Shown here in pieces: positions 5,155-6,749 of a DNA stretch of 6,749 bases (its first letter is position 1; every line of letters starts with the position of its first letter). A program made the translations under genes and the position numbers. Origin of the DNA: JBEKYH01 sp049511115 (GTDB lineage: Bacteria; Planctomycetota; Phycisphaerae; Tepidisphaerales; Tepidisphaeraceae); assembly GCA_049511115.1 (NCBI GenBank), contig JBEKYH010000287.1:1-6749 (forward strand), in the 5' to 3' direction. The notes beneath the pieces are model-generated. The model worked only from the letters and a program-made list of their open reading frames with translations, was not told the DNA's origin and made no database searches.

Positions 5155-6749
5155 TCACGACTCCTCCATGTCCGTGACGACTTCCATCGGCGGTGGGGGG
5201 GCTTCGGGCGTCGGGCCGGATTCTTCCTGGAAGAGGCGTTGCTGTTCGAGGCGCTTGATGCGGCGCGCGCCGGCGCCGGCGAGTTGGACGGCGCCACCGC
5301 CTAAGACGGTTTCAAGTTCGGCGACCATTTCGGCGGCTGGTCTCACGTACCAGTTGCGGCCGAGTTGCATGACCACGTTGCGGCCGGCGTCGCTGTTGAG
5401 TTGCAGCCAGACTTCCGCGCCGCCGCGGTGTTTGGCCAGGACCGGCTTAATGCGGCCGACGATTTCCGGATCGCGCGGGGTGCGCGAGAGATCGAGTTTC
5501 ACCGCGGTCGTCAGCCGCGCGGCGGCATCATCCAGGGGGATGACGTCATTGACCAACAGGCCGGGCTTCTCGCGGCGCTTGTCCACCTTTCCCTTGACGA
5601 AGACGATGGATTCGGCCGTCAGGGAGTCAGGGCTGCGCTTGAGAATCTCGGCCAGTGATTCGGCGAAAATGGTGGCGTCGATCTGGCCTTCAAGGTCTTC
5701 CAGGGTGAGGATGGCCATCTGCTGGCCGGCGGAGCGGCCGTTTTTCGTCACGCGCTTGCGCACCTGGCTGATCATCGCGCCGACGGTAACTTCCGTGCCT
5801 TCAGCCAGGGCGCCGACTTCGCGGCTGGAGGCTGTCGTGTAGCGGTCGATGTCGGCCTGCTTCTCGGCCAATGGGTGGCTGGTGATGTAAAAGCCGAGGA
5901 AATCCTTTTCGTATTTCAAAAGCTGGGCCTTGGGCATTTCCTCGGCGTCGGGGACGCCCAGCGTGATGCGCGTGGTGTCGGCGTCGCCGGAGCCGAACAT
6001 ATTCATCTGGCCGAGGCGGCGGTCTTCCTGGGCCTGGTGGCCCATTTCGACGGCTTTTTCCAATACGTTAAGCAACTGCTGGCGATTGGCCTTCATGGAG
6101 CTGAAAGCTCCGCATTTTACCAGCGAATCGATCGTGCTCTTGGTCACCTGGTGCAGATCGACGCGGTCGCAGAAATCGTAAAGACTGGGATAGACGCCGC
6201 GCGCCTGGCGCTGGGCGATGATGGCCTCGACGGCCTTTTGGCCGACGCCCTTCACCGCCATCAATCCGAATCGGATAACCCCGGTTTTTTCCTCGCGCTT
6301 GCGCTTGCCCGCAGCCTCCGTCACATAAATCGGCGTGAAATCCTTATCCGACGTGTTCACATCCGGCGGCAGGACTTTGATGCCGATCTTTCCATCCGGC
6401 ATCGCCAGGCGTTTGCATTCATCGATGTAGTCGACGACTTTCGTCGTATCACCCATTTCATACGTCCGCAGCGCGGCCATGTAGTCCAGCGGATGGTACG
6501 TCTTCATGTACGCGGTCTGAAACGCGACGATGGCGTAGCGCGTGCTGTGCGATTTATTGAAGCCATAGCCGCCGAATTTGAGGATGAGCTCAAATAACTC
6601 CTGTGCCTGCTCGCGGCTGACGCCTTTGGCGACGGCGCCTTCGATGAAATTGGGTTTGTATTTGGCGATGACGTCAGTGGTCTTTTTGCTGATCGCTTTC
6701 ACCAGCTTGTAAGCGGAGCTGAGTTCGATGCCGCCAAGCTGGTTGAAAA
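5155..6749 (-). CDS. dnaE: DNA polymerase III alpha subunit, C-terminal part (5' end beyond right edge)
   Basis: This is the replicative polymerase catalytic subunit. About 530 C-terminal residues are visible, reading from FNQLGGIELSSAYK at the right edge; family members are usually near 1100-1200 residues, so the PHP and palm domains are outside. The GTG at 6702 is an internal Val codon, not a start. Seen in order (numbered from the edge): fingers-region GYGFNKSHS (60-68) and FQTAYMKTYHP (76-86), LPPDVNTS (126-133), a helix-hairpin-helix DNA-binding segment around KGVGQKAVEAI (166-176), a beta-clamp-binding motif QMNMF (247-251) comparable to QADMF of E. coli, the FLGFYITSHPL motif (283-293), and an OB-fold domain (about 318-407). 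A C-terminal domain (about 415-485) and an acidic, Pro-rich tail ending MEES follow. The frame is intact. The upstream neighbour is not visible; the glycosyltransferase follows after 253 bp. Confidence 0.96.
   Translation of the reverse strand, partial: FNQLGGIELSSAYKLVKAISKKTTDVIAKYKPNFIEGAVAKGVSREQAQELFELILKFGGYGFNKSHSTRYAIVAFQTAYMKTYHPLDYMAALRTYEMGDTTKVVDYIDECKRLAMPDGKIGIKVLPPDVNTSDKDFTPIYVTEAAGKRKREEKTGVIRFGLMAVKGVGQKAVEAIIAQRQARGVYPSLYDFCDRVDLHQVTKSTIDSLVKCGAFSSMKANRQQLLNVLEKAVEMGHQAQEDRRLGQMNMFGSGDADTTRITLGVPDAEEMPKAQLLKYEKDFLGFYITSHPLAEKQADIDRYTTASSREVGALAEGTEVTVGAMISQVRKRVTKNGRSAGQQMAILTLEDLEGQIDATIFAESLAEILKRSPDSLTAESIVFVKGKVDKRREKPGLLVNDVIPLDDAAARLTTAVKLDLSRTPRDPEIVGRIKPVLAKHRGGAEVWLQLNSDAGRNVVMQLGRNWYVRPAAEMVAELETVLGGGAVQLAGAGARRIKRLEQQRLFQEESGPTPEAPPPPMEVVTDMEES

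Noticed and set aside
5168..6597. Long plus-strand open frames opposite dnaE (5168-5842 and 5875-6597)
   Set aside because: dnaE on the minus strand is intact and family-like throughout; the plus frames show no recognisable domain or convincing ribosome binding site.
1..6749. A new defence, mobile or biosynthetic system spanning the window
   Set aside because: The genes belong to unrelated known families; apart from the toxin-antitoxin pair and palindromic repeats nothing suggests an accessory system.

Overview
The window looks like part of a large, GC-rich bacterial genome, most likely a planctomycete or relative. This is an inference from gene style: exported PD40-type propeller and small beta-repeat proteins, a GT4 enzyme with the PF12000-type N-terminus, a class I ketol-acid reductoisomerase, and intergenic palindromes of the CCTCTGCGCCTC and CCCTCACCC types. 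No rRNA or tRNA is present to settle the taxon. Gene density is ordinary, and I see no phage, transposase, integrase or CRISPR signature.

Layout. At the left edge, on the minus strand, lies the first 121 residues of an exported beta-propeller (PD40-like) protein. A 368-bp divergent intergenic region (364-731) follows and contains a 39-bp-arm inverted repeat. On the plus strand come ilvC (732-1751), a RelE-type toxin (1808-2056), a Phd-like antitoxin (2069-2293) and an exported protein built from about six repeats of roughly 40 residues (2321-3334). Gaps of 56, 12 and 27 bp would allow a single transcript. A short convergent region (3335-3479) holds a second inverted repeat. On the minus strand are a family 4 glycosyltransferase (3480-4901) and, upstream of it, the C-terminal part of dnaE (5155 to the right edge). 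A third inverted repeat lies between these two.

How the genes relate. ilvC (branched-chain amino acid synthesis) and dnaE (replication) are housekeeping genes without their usual partners nearby. The toxin and antitoxin form a self-contained type II module in the less common toxin-first order. The glycosyltransferase probably acts on a cell-surface glycan or glycolipid and is bracketed by two related inverted repeats. I found no coherent new multi-gene system. The points most worth a second look are the related repeats around the glycosyltransferase, the repeat-built exported protein, the toxin-first pair next to ilvC, and the altered cofactor loop in IlvC.
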